DNA of 9,062 nt, from positions 1 through 9,062 of the forward strand of contig CAYLNM010000173.1 in NCBI GenBank assembly GCA_964385045.1, written 5' to 3'. The number at the start of each line of letters is the position of its first letter. Within the stretch, counting starts at the first letter, position 1. This document shows, in pieces, positions 7,634 to 9,062 of this stretch. The DNA comes from CAYLNM01 sp964385045. GTDB taxonomy: Bacteria; Planctomycetota; Phycisphaerae; Phycisphaerales; SM1A02. The position numbers and the translations under genes were made by a program. The notes under the pieces were generated by a model, which saw only the letters and a program-made list of their open reading frames with translations, did not search any database and was not told the origin of the DNA.

Positions 7634-9062
7634 TCAGAAGAGCAGCTGGAACTGCGTGCGGAGCACGAACTGGTGCTCGTCGCCCTCGGCGTCGACCCGC
7701 CAGCCGGCGATGTCGACCTCGTAGGCGCGGTCGAGCTCGTCGATGCCGAGTCCCGCGTCGAGGCTGAACTTCGCGTCGTGGCCGTCGAGGTACCAGTTCC
7801 AGCCCACCGTCACGACGTGGAGATCGCCGACCGTGAAGTTCGGCAGGTCCTCCTTGTACCAGGCGTACTCCCACCGGGCGTAGAGCTCGTGCCGCGGGGC
7901 GACGTAGACGCCGCCCTGCAGGACCACGCCCCACAGGTCGAACTGCCCGAAGCCGGCGTTGTTGACGTGCTGGTAGATCACCGAGCCGAAGAGGCTCGCC
8001 CCGCCCCACTCGGCCGAGAGATCGATCGTGGCCCCGAGCCAGTCCTGCTCGTCGCGCTGCACGCCGACCTGGCCGTTGTTCTCCGTCTTGGTGCCGTGCA
8101 CCGCGGCACCGACGAGCAGGCCGAACGGATCGTCGGGCGGGCTCGTCAGGTCGCGGAACTGACGCCACTCGCCCGCGAGCAGTCGCTCGTAGCGCACCGC
8201 GAGGGCCCACTCGACGTCCTCGTTGAGGGCCGGCGTGTTCACGCGGGGCGAGGCGTCCACGAGGCCGAACGGCTCGTCGCCGCCGATCTCGTCCGCGGGC
8301 CCGTCGCTGGTCGCGATCGTCACCGACTGGTCCAGGCCGGTCCACTGCAGCTCGATGCCCTGCGAGCGACCGATGCCGAGCGTCTCGTTGACCAGCGAAC
8401 GCTCGATCACCTGCTGGTACTCGCTCGGCACGAGCTCCTCGCGGTTGAACGGCAGCTTGAACTGCCCGACGCGGATCGCCCACTCGTTGTCGAACTCGTA
8501 GCGGATCCACGCGTCCCGCAGGTAGTAGAGGCCGGTCACGAGCCCCGGCTCGTCGCGGGTGGCGTCGGTGCGGATCAGGAACTCGACGTTGGGACTGACG
8601 ACCCAGCCCGAGAGCGAGAGCTCGGTGCGGGTCACCTCGAAGCCCGAGCGGGTCCGGTCCCGGGTCGGCTCCTGGATGCGGTTGAAGACGAACCGGGTCT
8701 GGATCTGGCCGTCGAGCTCCAGCCGGAATCGTCCGTCGGGATCCTGCAGGAAGAACCCGCCGTCCCAGCCGGCGAGCAGACCGTTGCCGCGGAGGCTGGT
8801 GCGGGCCGACGAGTCGGCGAGCACGTCCTCGACCATGGACCGGACGTCGTCCGCCCGGGCGAGGCTCAGCCAGTCCTCGTCCGCCTCGGCCCGGAGGGCG
8901 TCGATGTCCTCGCGCATCGCGCGATTGTCGCGCTCGATCCGCTCGAGCATCTCCCGAAGCTCCGCGAGGGCGGCGTCCTCGCCGCCGGCGGGCGGTCCGG
9001 CGACGGCCGGCACGGCGGCCGCCGCGGCCAGGGCGACCGCGGCCGCGGCGAGGCGGCGGGCA
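7634..9062 (-). CDS. Outer-membrane porin, O/P family (upstream paralog, 5' end beyond window)
   Basis: This is the first of two tandem porins. From a GTG at 9013, 459 codons run to the TGA at 7634. The same frame continues without a stop to the window edge and reads ARRLAAAAVALAAAAA just before Val-Pro-Ala-Val-Ala. That is a signal peptide with basic N-region and hydrophobic core, so the true start lies beyond 9062 and the GTG is internal. Counting from the GTG, the mature protein has a coiled coil (about 14-47, LAELREMLERIERDNRAM), then AGWDGGFFLQDPDGRFRLE (81-99). It shares FGQFKLPFNREELV-like, IGRSQGIELQW and SLFGSVIYQ blocks with its neighbour and ends QFQLLF. The clear residue-level similarity along the whole barrel indicates a tandem duplication followed by divergence, mostly in likely loop regions. 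The gene is cut by the window, so its promoter is not visible. Confidence 0.9.
   Translation of the reverse strand, partial: ARRLAAAAVALAAAAAVPAVAGPPAGGEDAALAELREMLERIERDNRAMREDIDALRAEADEDWLSLARADDVRSMVEDVLADSSARTSLRGNGLLAGWDGGFFLQDPDGRFRLELDGQIQTRFVFNRIQEPTRDRTRSGFEVTRTELSLSGWVVSPNVEFLIRTDATRDEPGLVTGLYYLRDAWIRYEFDNEWAIRVGQFKLPFNREELVPSEYQQVIERSLVNETLGIGRSQGIELQWTGLDQSVTIATSDGPADEIGGDEPFGLVDASPRVNTPALNEDVEWALAVRYERLLAGEWRQFRDLTSPPDDPFGLLVGAAVHGTKTENNGQVGVQRDEQDWLGATIDLSAEWGGASLFGSVIYQHVNNAGFGQFDLWGVVLQGGVYVAPRHELYARWEYAWYKEDLPNFTVGDLHVVTVGWNWYLDGHDAKFSLDAGLGIDELDRAYEVDIAGWRVDAEGDEHQFVLRTQFQLLF
8431..8464 (-). repeat. Nucleotide-conserved block shared by both porin genes, copy in upstream gene
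   Basis: This is the counterpart of 6908-6941, differing at a single base. Recombination between the two would produce one in-frame chimeric porin. Confidence 0.7.

Noticed and set aside
9011..9013. GTG as the true start of the upstream porin
   Set aside because: The frame continues upstream into a basic plus hydrophobic signal-peptide sequence. Starting at the GTG would remove the signal needed for export.

Overview
The window is very GC-rich, and nearly every third codon position in the real genes is G or C. It encodes an outer-membrane, peptidoglycan-bearing bacterium. Two tandem O/P-type porins with N-terminal coiled coils, an L,D-transpeptidase with a LysM-like module, and the RarA and GlmS sequence flavour best fit Planctomycetota, probably a Phycisphaerae-like lineage. 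That placement rests on remembered family resemblance, not on a search. I see no mobile element, tRNA, rRNA or CRISPR array.

Layout. Positions 1-67 (minus) hold the first codons of a gene for an exported protein, cut by the window edge. Positions 68-201 are a spacer carrying a 9/18-bp tandem repeat. Positions 202-2043 (minus) are glmS. Positions 2044-2563 are a 520-bp divergent intergenic region with two palindromic elements and weak promoter candidates. Positions 2564-3898 (plus) are rarA, overlapping by 4 bp (ATGA) the 5-formyltetrahydrofolate cyclo-ligase gene at 3895-4599. After a 137-bp gap comes an L,D-transpeptidase gene at 4737-5954 (plus). A 162-bp convergent intergenic region follows, with a 17-bp direct repeat and a nested hairpin. 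Positions 6117-9062 (minus) hold two paralogous porin genes separated by 2 bp. The upstream porin runs off the right edge of the window.

How the genes fit together. Much of the window concerns the cell envelope. GlmS makes glucosamine-6-phosphate for peptidoglycan and lipopolysaccharide, the L,D-transpeptidase cross-links or anchors to peptidoglycan, and the two porins form outer-membrane channels. RarA (replication-fork maintenance) and the folate enzyme are housekeeping genes sharing an apparent transcript. I did not find a convincing undescribed system. The points most worth a second look are the coupled porin duplicate whose second member has no visible Shine-Dalgarno, the tandem repeat array after glmS, and the structured elements between genes.
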